Positions 25,061-34,522 are shown, numbered from the stretch's first letter. The stretch: 64,000 bases of DNA from Sphingobacterium sp. (GCA_031286695.1 JAITTY010000009.1:310001-374000), one strand, 5' to 3'. Notes: a model not told the origin generated them from the sequence alone. Numbers and translations are program-made.

Positions 25061-27343
25061 ATGAGTAACACTAATCGTAAACAGGCAGCGTTAAACTACC
25101 ACGCAATGGGTAGACCTGGTAAAATAGCTGTTGTTCCGACCAAACCAACAAATTCGCAAAGAGACTTATCTTTAGCATATTCTCCAGGTGTAGCGGAGCC
25201 ATGTTTGGCTATTGCTGAGAACAAAGAAGATGCTTATAAATATACCGCAAAAGGAAACCTTGTTGCTGTTATCAGTAATGGTACAGCAGTACTGGGCTTA
25301 GGCGATATTGGCGCCCAAGCTGGTAAACCAGTCATGGAAGGTAAAGGTTTATTATTCAAAATTTTTGCCGACATTGATGTATTTGACATCGAAGTGGACA
25401 CCAAAAATGTCGATGAGTTTGTCAACATCGTCAAAGCATTGGAGCCTACTTTTGGAGGTATCAACCTGGAAGATATCAAAGCACCGGAATGTTTTGAAAT
25501 CGAACGCCGTCTAAAAGAAGAAATGAACATCCCAGTGATGCATGATGACCAACATGGTACGGCAATCATCTCAGGTGCAGCATTGATCAACGCCTGTGAA
25601 ATTATCGGTAAAGATATTTCAAAAGTAAAAATCGTCGTCAATGGTGCTGGAGCAGCTGCAATGTCGTGTACAGCAATGTATATTTCAGTAGGTGCTAGCA
25701 AAGAGAATATTGTGATGCTGGATAGCAAAGGTGTCATCCGTACTGACAGAGAAAATCTGGACAGTATGAAAGCACAATATGCAACAGATCGCGATATTCG
25801 CACCCTAGCAGATGCTGTAAAAGATTCGGATGTATTTATCGGTTTATCGGCAGCAGACGTCATGTCGGCAGAGATGTTGTTATCGATGGCTCCAAGCCCG
25901 ATTGTATTGGCGATGGCAAATCCAAATCCTGAGATTGCTTATGATTTGGCCATGGCTACGCGTAACGATATTATCATGGGTACAGGTCGTTCAGATTATC
26001 CTAATCAGGTAAATAACGTATTGGGTTTCCCCTATATCTTCCGTGGTGCTTTGGACGTACGTGCAACAGCAATTAACGAAGAAATGAAAATTGCCGCAGT
26101 GCGTGCAATTGCAGACTTGGCGAAACAACCTGTTCCGGAAGAGGTAAATCAAGCTTATAACACCAGCAATTTAAAATTCTCGGAAGAATATATCATTCCA
26201 AAACCTACCGATCCGCGTTTGATCACTGAAGTTTCCATGGCTGTTGCAAAAGCTGCCATCGCATCAGGTGTGGCAAAGACCGTAATCGAAGATTGGGATC
26301 AATACAGCGATGCCCTACGTAAACGTCTTGGTAAAGATGATGCGATTATGCGCAATTTGACTATGGCTGCTAAAAGAGATCCTAAACGTGTTGTTTTTGC
26401 AGAAGCAGACAATTACAAAACGTTGCGTGCGGCACAGATCGTTAAAGAAGAAGGCATTGCAATTCCTATTCTTTTAGGTAGAAGAGATAAAATCGAACGT
26501 TTAATCAAAGAATATGCTTTTGAATTGGATGGCCTTGAAATTATCGACCCAGTTGCTGAAGTCGACAACGAAACGGAACGTTCAAAGAAATTTATTGAGC
26601 ATCTTTACATCAAAAGACAACGCCGTGGTATATCGAAATACGATGCTCGCAAGTTGATGTACGACCGCAACTATTTTGGTGCCTCTTTAGTGGAATTTGG
26701 CGAAGCTGATACCCTAATTTCCGGTATGACCAAAAATTATGCAAATACAATCCGTCCGGCATTACATGTAATCGGTGCTAAGCCAGGCAGCCGTGTCGCA
26801 GGTATGTATATGATGTTGACAAAAAAAGGTCCGATCTTCATGGGTGATACAACCGTAAATGAAGACCCTACAGCACAAGAACTAGCAGACATTACCCTGT
26901 TATTGGATAAAGCTGTGAGACGCATGAACATTCAGCCACGTATTGCATTACTATCTTACTCTAATTTTGGTTCAAGCGAAGGAAAAACGCCCACGAAAGT
27001 AAGAGCTGCAGCGCAGATTCTACACGATCAACATCCAGAGATTATTGCTGATGGTGATTTACAAGCAAACTTCGCCTTAAACAGCGAAATGCTGACAGCA
27101 AACTTCCCTTTCAGCTGCTTAAATGGAAAATCTGCGAATACACTCGTATTTCCTAATTTGGAGTCCGGAAATATCGCTTATAAATTATTGCAAGAAGTTG
27201 GTGAAGCTGAGGCTGTAGGTCCAATCCTTTTGGGTATGAACAAACCAATTCACGTATTACAATTGGACAGCTCTGTGCGCGAAATCGTCAATATGGTTAC
27301 CATTGCCGTAGTAGATGTACAAGCACATCTTAAAAATTTATAG
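25061..27343 (+). CDS. maeB: NADP-dependent malic enzyme with phosphotransacetylase-like C-terminus
   Basis: The 760-residue cytoplasmic enzyme decarboxylates malate to pyruvate, making NADPH. Residues 1 to about 425 are the malic enzyme, with SLAYSPGVAEPC, the metal-binding HDDQHGTAI and the nucleotide-binding VVNGAGAAAMS. Residues from about 430 to the end resemble phosphate acetyltransferase (FAEADNYKTLRAAQI; GDLQANFALN), which in MaeB proteins is regulatory rather than catalytic. Length and order match the family. It is followed 32 bases later by ruvA, a spacing that allows co-transcription. Confidence 0.95.
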   Translation: MSNTNRKQAALNYHAMGRPGKIAVVPTKPTNSQRDLSLAYSPGVAEPCLAIAENKEDAYKYTAKGNLVAVISNGTAVLGLGDIGAQAGKPVMEGKGLLFKIFADIDVFDIEVDTKNVDEFVNIVKALEPTFGGINLEDIKAPECFEIERRLKEEMNIPVMHDDQHGTAIISGAALINACEIIGKDISKVKIVVNGAGAAAMSCTAMYISVGASKENIVMLDSKGVIRTDRENLDSMKAQYATDRDIRTLADAVKDSDVFIGLSAADVMSAEMLLSMAPSPIVLAMANPNPEIAYDLAMATRNDIIMGTGRSDYPNQVNNVLGFPYIFRGALDVRATAINEEMKIAAVRAIADLAKQPVPEEVNQAYNTSNLKFSEEYIIPKPTDPRLITEVSMAVAKAAIASGVAKTVIEDWDQYSDALRKRLGKDDAIMRNLTMAAKRDPKRVVFAEADNYKTLRAAQIVKEEGIAIPILLGRRDKIERLIKEYAFELDGLEIIDPVAEVDNETERSKKFIEHLYIKRQRRGISKYDARKLMYDRNYFGASLVEFGEADTLISGMTKNYANTIRPALHVIGAKPGSRVAGMYMMLTKKGPIFMGDTTVNEDPTAQELADITLLLDKAVRRMNIQPRIALLSYSNFGSSEGKTPTKVRAAAQILHDQHPEIIADGDLQANFALNSEMLTANFPFSCLNGKSANTLVFPNLESGNIAYKLLQEVGEAEAVGPILLGMNKPIHVLQLDSSVREIVNMVTIAVVDVQAHLKNL

Positions 27344-27375
27344 AATAGCTTAAAATCTTCCTATATTCGTATACT

Positions 27376-27957
27376 ATGTACGAATATTTCAATGGAAAAT
27401 TAGCATATAAAGCCCCCACTCATGTTGTTATCGATGTGAGTGGGATTGGTTATTATGTCCACATCTCTCTCTATACCTTCTCCCAAATCAAGGATCAGGA
27501 AAATTGTAAACTATTTATTTCACTTCAAGTTCGGGAAGATTCACATACGCTTTATGGCTTTGCGACAGAAGGCGAGAAAAAATTATTCGAAAATTTGATC
27601 TCCGTTTCCGGTATTGGCCCCAATACAGGCCGTATGATCCTATCGTCAAACACACCCGATGAGATCCAGTCTGCCATCGTCAATGGCCAGGTTGCCCTAA
27701 TTCAAAAGATTAAAGGAATTGGCCCTAAAACAGCACAACGTCTTATCCTGGAACTTCAGGATAAATTAAAAAAACAGGGCTTCGAAGCCTTGGCGTCACC
27801 TATCCAATCCCAATCAGTTCCGGACGAAGCATTGTCAGCACTGGTGATGCTCGGATTCAACAAAGTCGCAGCAGAGAAGGTGTTAAATACCATTTTAAAG
27901 ACCGAAAGCAATCTTTCCGTAGAGGATATGATCAAATTAGCATTGAAACGACTTTAA
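27376..27957 (+). CDS. ruvA: Holliday junction branch-migration subunit RuvA
   Basis: The 193-residue protein has the N-terminal OB-fold (MYEYFNGKLAYKAPTHVV), two helix-hairpin-helix motifs (ISVSGIGPNTGRMIL and IQKIKGIGPKTAQRLI) that contact junction DNA, and the C-terminal domain that contacts RuvB (ALSALVMLGFNKVAAEKVL). It binds four-way junctions and loads RuvB during recombination repair. ruvB and ruvC are not in the window. A strong terminator follows about 80 bases after the stop. Confidence 0.97.
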   Translation: MYEYFNGKLAYKAPTHVVIDVSGIGYYVHISLYTFSQIKDQENCKLFISLQVREDSHTLYGFATEGEKKLFENLISVSGIGPNTGRMILSSNTPDEIQSAIVNGQVALIQKIKGIGPKTAQRLILELQDKLKKQGFEALASPIQSQSVPDEALSALVMLGFNKVAAEKVLNTILKTESNLSVEDMIKLALKRL

Positions 27958-28039
27958 TGCATACACATTTGCTGAACATATCCGATATTAATCATTAGAT
28001 AACGGATACGTACCGCTAATGCTGTAGCGTAAAAAATAT

Positions 28040-28066
28040 AAAGGAACCTTCGGGTTCCTTTGTCAT
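28040..28066 (+). terminator. Rho-independent terminator after ruvA
   Basis: AAAGGAACC and GGTTCCTTT form a perfect 9-bp stem around a TTCG tetraloop at 28040-28061. The stability of the UUCG loop makes this a confident terminator for ruvA. Confidence 0.8.
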
Positions 28067-28231
28067 TTCCCGAACCTCAGTTTTGCGATAAATCGAGGAC
28101 TAAAAAGGAAGCATCACAACAGCGATTTATTCTTTACAAAGGCGTAGCCCTTTTCTTCTTTTCGCTTTGGTTTTTAGGTACAGCAAACGGAGATTAAATA
28201 GGGATCAAATTCGGCCTTTTGACAGAGCTTA

Positions 28232-28313
28232 TTCAGTGATTGTTCAGTGATCGTTCAGTGCTTGTTCAGTGATGAGTCAGTGTGGACTGAATAAACACTG
28301 ACTTATCACTGTC
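28232..28313. repeat. 11-bp-periodic array: five direct then three inverted heptamers
   Basis: TTCAGTG starts at 28232, 28243, 28254 and 28265, with the variant GTCAGTG at 28276: a strict 11-bp period. Variants of the inverse heptamer follow at the same period: GACTGAA at 28285, CACTGAC at 28296, CACTGTC at 28307. The end of the array also forms a long inverted repeat: 28267-28283 pairs with 28295-28311 (17 positions, one G-T) around an 11-base loop. Units one helical turn apart resemble iterons or a cooperative regulator-binding site; the function is not known. Confidence 0.85.
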
Positions 28314-28315
28314 TC

Positions 28316-28333
28316 AAAATTGTTTAAAAATTG
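28316..28333. repeat. AAAATTG pair at 11-bp spacing
   Basis: AAAATTG occurs at 28316-28322 and again at 28327-28333, continuing the 11-bp period of the neighbouring array with a different sequence. In such AT-rich DNA this alone could be chance. Confidence 0.5.
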
Positions 28334-28811
28334 TGATTAGTTCGAACTTGGTATTAGGATTTTCCAGTTTTAACACCTACCTTATGTAAACTACAGCCTA
28401 ATTAACCAATTGTAGCCATCTTTATAAATGGCGTTTATGAGACTTTTTCCGGAAAAAGCAGATTCCGTTGTGTTTGTATTGGCGACAATAGGAAATAATG
28501 TACGCTCCCTCTTTGCGTTAAAAAACAGGCGTCCACTCCTGAGCAACTGCTCAGTAGAACGTAGATAGAAACTTTTAAAATGCACATTTTTTTACCTGAA
28601 TTTAGATCCTATCCGCCGAAGTAAAATGATCCATTTAACCACTTAAACAAACGATTGATCTAGCCCAAACAGGCTGTTATCCAAGCTGCTTCTAAGTACC
28701 CAGAAACACGGTTAACAGTGTTTTCATACCCTATTTGTTACATTTTCTCTTTGCTAAAACGTATTTATTCACCTATTTTTAGGGCTTCTTATTTCAGTTA
28801 TAATCTCACGC

Positions 28812-30668
28812 ATGAAGAAACTATTTTCACTTGCGCTGGCTCTAAGTGTAGGAGCAGCAGTATTTGCGCAAGAAAAGAAAGATGCTACCTTGAACATTGT
28901 GCCATTACCGCAACAGGTTCAAATTAAAAATGGTACATTCAAAATCAACCCAAACACCAAAATCGCCTTTGATAACGAAGAGGACAAAAAAGTTGCAACA
29001 TTATTTCAGGATTTCCTAAAAAGCAACTACAATCTCAATTTATCAGTAGTGAAATCAGCGAGCAGCAATACGATCTATTTCTCATCCAAAAATGCTAAAT
29101 CTACTCATGCTGAAGCTTATGAACTTAACATCAGTTCGGACCGTGCGACTGTTAGTGGAAAAGCTGCTGGTCTATTTTACGGCATGCAATCCTTGATCCA
29201 GTTGCTACCTGTAGATAAAAAGGCCAGCATAGAAATTCAACAGGCTTCTATTCAAGATGAGCCTCGTTTTGCTTACCGTGGATTGCATCTCGATGTTGGC
29301 CGTCACTTCTTTCCGGTAGAATTTGTTAAAAAATACATTGATATTCTGGCATCTTACAAATTGAATACGTTTCATTGGCATTTGACAGACGACCAAGGCT
29401 GGCGTATAGAAATCAAATCACATCCAAAATTGACGCAAATTGGCGGTTACCGCAAGCAGACACTGCTGGGTAACTACAAGACAGATGGCGATTATGACAA
29501 TACACCTTATGGTGGTTTCTATACCCAGGATCAAATCAAAGAAGTGGTTGCCTATGCAAAAGCTAAATATGTAACGGTTATACCCGAAATCGAGATGCCA
29601 GGACATGCATTAGCAGCACTTTCGGCTTATCCAGAATTGGGCTGTGGTGATAAGCCAGGACCTTACACAGCTGCTCAGACTTGGGGGGTATTTGACGATG
29701 TTTTCTGTGCCGGAAAAGAAGAAACATTCAAGTTGTTGGAAGATGTAATTGATGAAGTCATTCCCCTATTCCCTAGCGAATATATCCACATTGGTGGTGA
29801 TGAGTGTCCAAAAACAAAATGGAAAACATGTCCATTTTGTCAAAAAAGAATCAAAGACAACAACCTCAAAGATGAACATGAGTTACAGAGCTATTTTATC
29901 CAACGTATGGAAAAATACATCAATAGCAAAGGTAAACGTATCATTGGATGGGATGAGATCTTAGAGGGCGGTTTAGCGCCTAATGCGACCGTCATGAGCT
30001 GGAGAGGCGACCAAGGTGCAATTGATGCAGCCAATCAAGGTCACGATGTGATCATTACGGCAAACAGCTATGGTTTATACTTCGATCACAAACAAGGTCC
30101 TGATCAAAACAGAGAGCCTTTAAGTATCGGCGGACTTTCTACATTGAGCAAGGTATATGCGTCAGACCCAATGCCTAGCAAAATTGCTGAAAACAACAAG
30201 AAACACGTTTTAGGTGTACAAGCAAATATTTGGACAGAGTATATTGGATCATCCAATAAAGTCGAATTTACAGTGTTACCGCGCGTTTTAGCGCTTTCTG
30301 AAATTGCCTGGACACAGCCAGAGAAAAAGAACTGGAAAAATTTCTCAGAACAGCGTGCAGCAAATCAGCTGGCTAAACTTGACCAAACCAATACATTCTA
30401 TCGTGTACCGGAAGTATATGGCCTAACAGATACCACCGTATATGCTTCAGAATATACGATCCGCGGGCTGAAACCATCTGTTGAAGGGGCCAAAATTTAT
30501 TACACCTTGGACAACTATGATCCTTCGGAATTAGATTTAGAATATACAGGTCCAGTAAAAATTACGGTTCCTAATGGCAAGGAACGTATTTTCAAAGCGG
30601 TTGTTGTAACGCCTTCCGGCAAAAGAAGCAACTACATTCGGGTGAACATTATCAACACAAAGAAATAA
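28812..30668 (+). CDS. GH20 beta-N-acetylhexosaminidase
   Basis: The 618-residue secreted enzyme (signal peptide to about residue 20, VFAQ) removes terminal GlcNAc or GalNAc from glycans or peptidoglycan fragments. An N-terminal GH20b domain (about 25-148) is followed by the catalytic barrel starting PRFAYRGLHLDVGRHF. The substrate-assisted catalytic pair Asp330-Glu331 is in HIGGDECPKTKW, and the HWHLTDDQGWRIEI strand is typical. A C-terminal beta domain (about 525-618) resembles the chitobiase C-terminal module. It is a single-gene unit closed by a terminator at 30688. Confidence 0.95.
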   Translation: MKKLFSLALALSVGAAVFAQEKKDATLNIVPLPQQVQIKNGTFKINPNTKIAFDNEEDKKVATLFQDFLKSNYNLNLSVVKSASSNTIYFSSKNAKSTHAEAYELNISSDRATVSGKAAGLFYGMQSLIQLLPVDKKASIEIQQASIQDEPRFAYRGLHLDVGRHFFPVEFVKKYIDILASYKLNTFHWHLTDDQGWRIEIKSHPKLTQIGGYRKQTLLGNYKTDGDYDNTPYGGFYTQDQIKEVVAYAKAKYVTVIPEIEMPGHALAALSAYPELGCGDKPGPYTAAQTWGVFDDVFCAGKEETFKLLEDVIDEVIPLFPSEYIHIGGDECPKTKWKTCPFCQKRIKDNNLKDEHELQSYFIQRMEKYINSKGKRIIGWDEILEGGLAPNATVMSWRGDQGAIDAANQGHDVIITANSYGLYFDHKQGPDQNREPLSIGGLSTLSKVYASDPMPSKIAENNKKHVLGVQANIWTEYIGSSNKVEFTVLPRVLALSEIAWTQPEKKNWKNFSEQRAANQLAKLDQTNTFYRVPEVYGLTDTTVYASEYTIRGLKPSVEGAKIYYTLDNYDPSELDLEYTGPVKITVPNGKERIFKAVVVTPSGKRSNYIRVNIINTKK

Positions 30669-30687
30669 TAACATTTGCCTGATAAGA

Positions 30688-30734
30688 AAGCGCTAATATT
30701 CTGTTAACTTTGAACAGCGTATTAGCGCTTTTTC
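30688..30734 (+). terminator. Terminator after the hexosaminidase gene
   Basis: AAAGCGCTAATA (30688-30699) pairs perfectly with TATTAGCGCTTT (30721-30732), with an inner CTGTT/AACAG stem and T residues after it. Confidence 0.75.
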
Positions 30735-30756
30735 ATGTCATGTTACTTGCGTCACC

Positions 30757-30781
30757 ATAAAACAGCTGTGGAGTTTTATGG
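30757..30781. repeat. Small perfect inverted repeat before the fRMsr gene
   Basis: CATAAAAC (30757-30764) and GTTTTATG (30774-30781) are exact inverses around a 9-base spacer, 65 bases before the ATG at 30846. It could be an operator or a leader hairpin; nothing decides between them. Confidence 0.4.
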
Positions 30782-30845
30782 AAAAGCAGAACATTTTGAG
30801 CATGACGTCCCTGGGGCAAATGCATGATTTTTTACATAGATTTTT

Positions 30846-31322
30846 ATGGCAGAGGATTTACAAATAGCTAAAGGTAGCAAAGAAGAACAATATCAAAATT
30901 TACTTCCTCAGATTGGGGGACTATTGCAAGGCGAGCCTAATCAAATTGCCAATCTGGCTAACATCGCAGCTGCATTAAAAGAACAATTCAATTTTTTTTG
31001 GGTTGGCTTCTATCTTGTCGAGGGAGACGAGCTTGTATTAGGTCCTTTTCAGGGTCCTGTAGCTTGCACACGTATCAAAAAAGGCCGTGGTGTATGTGGT
31101 GGTGCCTGGGCACAGGAAAAAACATTAATAGTTCCCGATGTGGAACAATTTCCAGGGCATATTGCCTGCAGTTCGCTCTCGCAATCCGAAATAGTGCTAC
31201 CCGTTTTTAAACAGGGAGAAATTATTGCTGTGCTGGACGTTGACAGCAGTGAACTAAACAGTTTTGATGAAGTCGATGAGAAATACCTGACGCAGATCCT
31301 ACAACTTTTAGATAGTAAGTAA
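30846..31322 (+). CDS. msrC: Free methionine-(R)-sulfoxide reductase (GAF domain)
   Basis: The 158-residue single GAF-domain protein reduces free methionine-R-sulfoxide in the cytoplasm with thioredoxin as electron donor. The three conserved cysteines of the family are present at Cys74 (VACTRI), Cys84 (GVCGGAW) and Cys108 (IACSSLSQSEIV), with the spacing seen in the E. coli protein, and the surrounding FFWVGFYLVEGDELVLGPFQ is characteristic. It lies alone between two terminators. Confidence 0.93.
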   Translation: MAEDLQIAKGSKEEQYQNLLPQIGGLLQGEPNQIANLANIAAALKEQFNFFWVGFYLVEGDELVLGPFQGPVACTRIKKGRGVCGGAWAQEKTLIVPDVEQFPGHIACSSLSQSEIVLPVFKQGEIIAVLDVDSSELNSFDEVDEKYLTQILQLLDSK

Positions 31323-31344
31323 ACGATCTGTACGACTAAAGTAT

Positions 31345-31408
31345 AAAATAGCGTAAGTGTCAGTTGTGATTTCAAAAATCGCATCTTACACTTACGCTAT
31401 TTTTTTTG
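31345..31408. terminator. Bidirectional terminator with 16-bp perfect stem
   Basis: AAAATAGCGTAAGTGT (31345-31360) and ACACTTACGCTATTTT (31388-31403) are exact inverses, followed by a run of T. On the opposite strand the stem is followed by A/T bases as well. It lies between the convergent fRMsr and outer-membrane protein genes and probably serves both. Confidence 0.8.
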
Positions 31409-31461
31409 TTTAAAGCATTAAACACCTGCTGATACAGCTAAAATAATAATCCAATCGATAC

Positions 31462-32064
31462 CTAGAAACCAAAGCCTACCTGCAGGGTAAAACGGTGCAG
31501 ATCATATTTTTTATCCATTTGTGTTGTTCCGTACCCTATGCTAGTGTCTGGTAAGTTTGCTGAGGGACGCGTATAAGTATCCTTTCGGCTATAGTGCTGA
31601 TACCGGTATCCCGTTGCCAAAGACCAATATTTCGCTGAATTCTTAAATTTAAAGCGCCAACCCAGCTGTGGATTTACCAACAAGCCGCCCTGATATTCAT
31701 ATTTTAAATTGCTCTCGACTAGATTTTTATTCAAGAAAGCAAAACTATAGCCTAAATCCAATCCTGCAAAAAAACTACGTTTTCTGTCAGGGAATTCTAC
31801 ATAATTCACTTTGGCTGAGAGTGGTAAAAACCATTTTGATCCTTCATTGTTTACAGGATACCTATCGACCCCTGTATTTAAACCCAGAGCGATATTTTCA
31901 TGGAGCTGCACCCCATGGAATGTATGCAGGCCAAATCCAGATTCGAGAAAAGCAGGGCCATAAGTAATAACCGAAAATTCATTATGATTTGTATATTTTT
32001 TTGTTTGGGCATCAACAGTTAAATACCCGAGAAGAGCCAAAATGGCAATCGAAAATCTTTTCAT
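31462..32064 (-). CDS. Exported small outer-membrane beta-barrel-like protein
   Basis: The 200-residue protein has a signal peptide (cleavage near VDAQ, residue 20) and alternating beta-strands such as FFAGLDLGYSFAF and WSLATGYRYQHY, ending in the aromatic terminus FTLQVGFGF typical of outer-membrane barrels assembled by Bam. No family name is recognised. It is the last of two leftward genes, 31 bases after the LVIVD-repeat lipoprotein gene, and probably shares its transcript. Confidence 0.7.
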   Translation of the reverse strand: MKRFSIAILALLGYLTVDAQTKKYTNHNEFSVITYGPAFLESGFGLHTFHGVQLHENIALGLNTGVDRYPVNNEGSKWFLPLSAKVNYVEFPDRKRSFFAGLDLGYSFAFLNKNLVESNLKYEYQGGLLVNPQLGWRFKFKNSAKYWSLATGYRYQHYSRKDTYTRPSANLPDTSIGYGTTQMDKKYDLHRFTLQVGFGF

Positions 32065-32095
32065 ATCAGAATAATGAAGCTCTTTAAATAGTTTC

Positions 32096-33316
32096 TTAAT
32101 TGGATCTAATAACTGGAATAGTGCTCAATTCCTTCAATTTGGCTTTATTGCTATAATCGTATTGATGTACACCTTTTTCTCCAACAACGATCAGCGATTT
32201 TGGTCCAGCGATAACATCTAGGCTCATCAGATCTTTGTGAGTTTCTAAAAGCTTATTACCTATTTGGCTAACATCACTGGCATCGAATGACTTCAATCCA
32301 AATTTTCCATCACAGACATATAAGGTTTGGTCTGCTAGCGCCAGGCCATAGGGGCTCTCCAAAGTGAAGGTATTTTTCAACATCGGTTTTCTCAGATCTT
32401 GGATATCGATCACTTCCAACAAATTCTGCAGTCCACCACATACCACGCCTGCACGTAAGGTTACAAAGGCATATTTCTCATTGACAACGACAGGATCACA
32501 GGCACGAATATGTGCATAACGTGACAGTTCTACGGGAGCAGATGCCGTCGTGATATCATAAATCACCATGCCTGTATTGGATCCGATAAACAGGCTATTT
32601 TTAAAGGGAAAAATTGTTTCGATACCAGGGCCTATTTTGATATCCTTTACATAGGCCGGTTTACTTGCATTCTGCACGTTAAAAAGGTGTAATGTTGTTT
32701 GATCTACAGCATATAGATGCTTATTGGCAATGGTAAATCGCGCCGTAGATCCTCCCTTTCCAGCTCCCGAATTGGTCTCATTATACATAATATCTTTTCG
32801 GTCATAGGGTGAATATTTATCTTTTTGGCTATAGCTTACCAGACTATCTCGGAATCCTGTAATGATACGATCGGCAGTGTTATTGAAGTAATCCATTTGA
32901 AGCAACATCTTAAACACATCCTTATTTCGTGTCAATAGTTTGGGGGATGCAGGGTTTTCGAGCTCGAAAGTCAATAGATCGGTAAAACTATCAGCATACA
33001 GCTTTCCGTCTAGAACAGCAAGATCCACATTGCCGGGAATACTCAAGAACGCCATCGCCAGGGGTTTTGACGGATCGACATTATTAAAGATATGAATGCC
33101 TTTCCCTGGCTCATTAATAAACAAGTAATCTTGATAAATATAGATCTTTCCAGTTTGAACAATTGCGGTAGGACTGCTTACGGGATTAGCTTTAGCCCGT
33201 ATACTTTCCATTGTTTCAAATATGGGCACGCGAGCCAGATACATTCCTTTACTTTCGATTTTATCACAGCTCGCCAGCGCAATACAACCCAACAAAATAA
33301 GCCAGATTCTTTTCAT
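32096..33316 (-). CDS. LVIVD-repeat/beta-propeller lipoprotein
   Basis: The 406-residue protein starts with a lipoprotein signal (ALASC, lipidation at Cys17). It contains repeated units in which a short strand precedes an Asp and a following 'ASxPxxL/V' turn (for example HIFNNVDPSKPLAM; LFNVQNASKPAYV; VIDIQDLRKPML), the pattern of LVIVD repeats that build a beta-propeller. It is probably a surface or periplasmic binding protein; no catalytic residues are recognised. It lies upstream of the barrel protein in a two-gene unit. Confidence 0.82.
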   Translation of the reverse strand: MKRIWLILLGCIALASCDKIESKGMYLARVPIFETMESIRAKANPVSSPTAIVQTGKIYIYQDYLFINEPGKGIHIFNNVDPSKPLAMAFLSIPGNVDLAVLDGKLYADSFTDLLTFELENPASPKLLTRNKDVFKMLLQMDYFNNTADRIITGFRDSLVSYSQKDKYSPYDRKDIMYNETNSGAGKGGSTARFTIANKHLYAVDQTTLHLFNVQNASKPAYVKDIKIGPGIETIFPFKNSLFIGSNTGMVIYDITTASAPVELSRYAHIRACDPVVVNEKYAFVTLRAGVVCGGLQNLLEVIDIQDLRKPMLKNTFTLESPYGLALADQTLYVCDGKFGLKSFDASDVSQIGNKLLETHKDLMSLDVIAGPKSLIVVGEKGVHQYDYSNKAKLKELSTIPVIRSN

Positions 33317-33438
33317 AAAATATAACTATATGGTCAATTAAATTTATAATTACTATAGTTAACGATATAATTATGAATTCGCTACAGAGTAAATCTTTTT
33401 TTATCTGCTCAGTTAGTCCGTACCTTCTACCCAATCTT

Positions 33439-34347
33439 TTATAAACGAAATTCCCAGACTTTCACTAATTTGTCGTCACCGACACTAAAGAAATATTGTC
33501 CATTTTGCGACCATGCCCCTGCATTAACAGATAAATGATGACCATCCTGCATTTTCTCACGGCTTATATTTTTCAATAATGCGAAGTCATCTGTGGACCA
33601 GAATTTCAACGATTTGTCGCGACTGACCGTTGCAAAGATCGGAGCTTCGGGATGGGGATATATTCCGTATACGGTAAAAAGATGGGGTACAAAGGAGAAA
33701 TTATTATTCAATTGGTTTGGATTCGAAACTACCAATTGCGCATCCCGTCCACCGCTTAACAATTTATTATGGACAAATGCGAGAGAAGTTGCGGGCATGC
33801 TATGCAATTTCAAATCAGCGATAACATGAAAATCAGTACTATCCAACGTATAAACCTGCCCATCTTTATCGCCCAATGCGATTCGTCCAAGTCCCTCATC
33901 GACAGCAATTGCCCTAATTGTTGTCGAGGATATACGCTTCTCATAAATACTTTGGTAGGTTGACAGATCAATTACATACAGAGTCCCGGCTTCTCCTACC
34001 GCAAGAAGTTCATTTTTCCAAGGCATATGAGCCAGCGCAAAGATAGCTTTAGTGCCTAGCTGTAGGCTGGCAACAAGCTTTTGCTCTTCCACATCGACAA
34101 AAAGCAATTTTCCCTCGCGCAAGGCGATCGCAAGAATCGACGTTCCTGTTATCAAACGTAACGCATAGACCGATGAACTGACTGCACAGAGAATACGCTT
34201 AAATGCATTCTGCTCAATATCCCATTCGACAACGCCCTTATCGTTACCAGCTGTAAAAAATGTGTGCGTATAATAGCCCTTCTCAACACAAAAAATAGGG
34301 TTTTGATGTCCTGGTAATGTCGATTTTAATGTAATATCCATAGTCAT
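33439..34347 (-). CDS. WD40-repeat protein
   Basis: The 302-residue protein without signal peptide or membrane segment is a likely seven-bladed propeller of WD40 repeats: FFTAGNDKGVVEWDI, FATVSRDKSLKFWS and FFSVGDDKLVKVWEF show the GH/D...W(D/E) pattern. It is probably a cytoplasmic scaffold. An ATG two codons inside (MDITLK) is an equally good start. It stands alone, with no partner to indicate what it binds. Confidence 0.88.
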   Translation of the reverse strand: MTMDITLKSTLPGHQNPIFCVEKGYYTHTFFTAGNDKGVVEWDIEQNAFKRILCAVSSSVYALRLITGTSILAIALREGKLLFVDVEEQKLVASLQLGTKAIFALAHMPWKNELLAVGEAGTLYVIDLSTYQSIYEKRISSTTIRAIAVDEGLGRIALGDKDGQVYTLDSTDFHVIADLKLHSMPATSLAFVHNKLLSGGRDAQLVVSNPNQLNNNFSFVPHLFTVYGIYPHPEAPIFATVSRDKSLKFWSTDDFALLKNISREKMQDGHHLSVNAGAWSQNGQYFFSVGDDKLVKVWEFRL

Positions 34348-34484
34348 TTCGCTAATACTTCCGTTTTATACAGGATTGGGTATGTTACGTTCGTTTTTTA
34401 TTTTATACGGGTAAATTCTTTACTGATCGACCAATATTCCTATAGCGATCAACATCGCCATTTGCCTTACTAGTCGCTAAAAAC

Positions 34485-34522
34485 AAGAAGTGCAGTATAT
34501 CCACAAATATACTGCACTTCTT
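34485..34522 (-). terminator. Terminator of the histidine operon
   Basis: AAGAAGTGCAGTATAT (34485-34500) and ATATACTGCACTTCTT (34507-34522) form a perfect 16-bp stem with a 6-base loop. On the minus strand the stem is followed by GTTTTT, which fits termination about 110 bases after the hisIE stop. Confidence 0.8.

Larger units (their letters stand above)
27958..28811. other. 854-base gene-free region with repeats and palindromes
   Basis: No convincing coding frame lies between ruvA and the hexosaminidase gene. Apart from the terminator at 28040, it holds an 11-bp-periodic repeat array at 28232-28333, a perfect 16-bp palindrome CTTTTTCCGGAAAAAG at 28443-28458, and a hairpin CTGAGCA/TGCTCAG near 28540. 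A leftward 64-codon frame at 28391-28585 has no recognisable features. The promoter of the hexosaminidase gene must lie in the last 100 bases. A small RNA is possible but nothing identifies one. Confidence 0.6.

Noticed and set aside
25234..25863. Leftward 209-codon frame opposite maeB
   Set aside because: It is antisense to a highly conserved enzyme gene, has a serine/isoleucine-rich composition with no domain, and no start context.
28232..28313. Possible CRISPR array
   Set aside because: The repeat unit is only 7 bp at an 11-bp period with 4-bp gaps, and the units change orientation; this is not repeat-spacer structure, and no cas gene is near.
28391..28585. Leftward 64-codon frame in the gene-free region
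   Set aside because: No motif, signal or neighbour supports it, and it spans a palindrome and a hairpin; kept only as part of the intergenic description.
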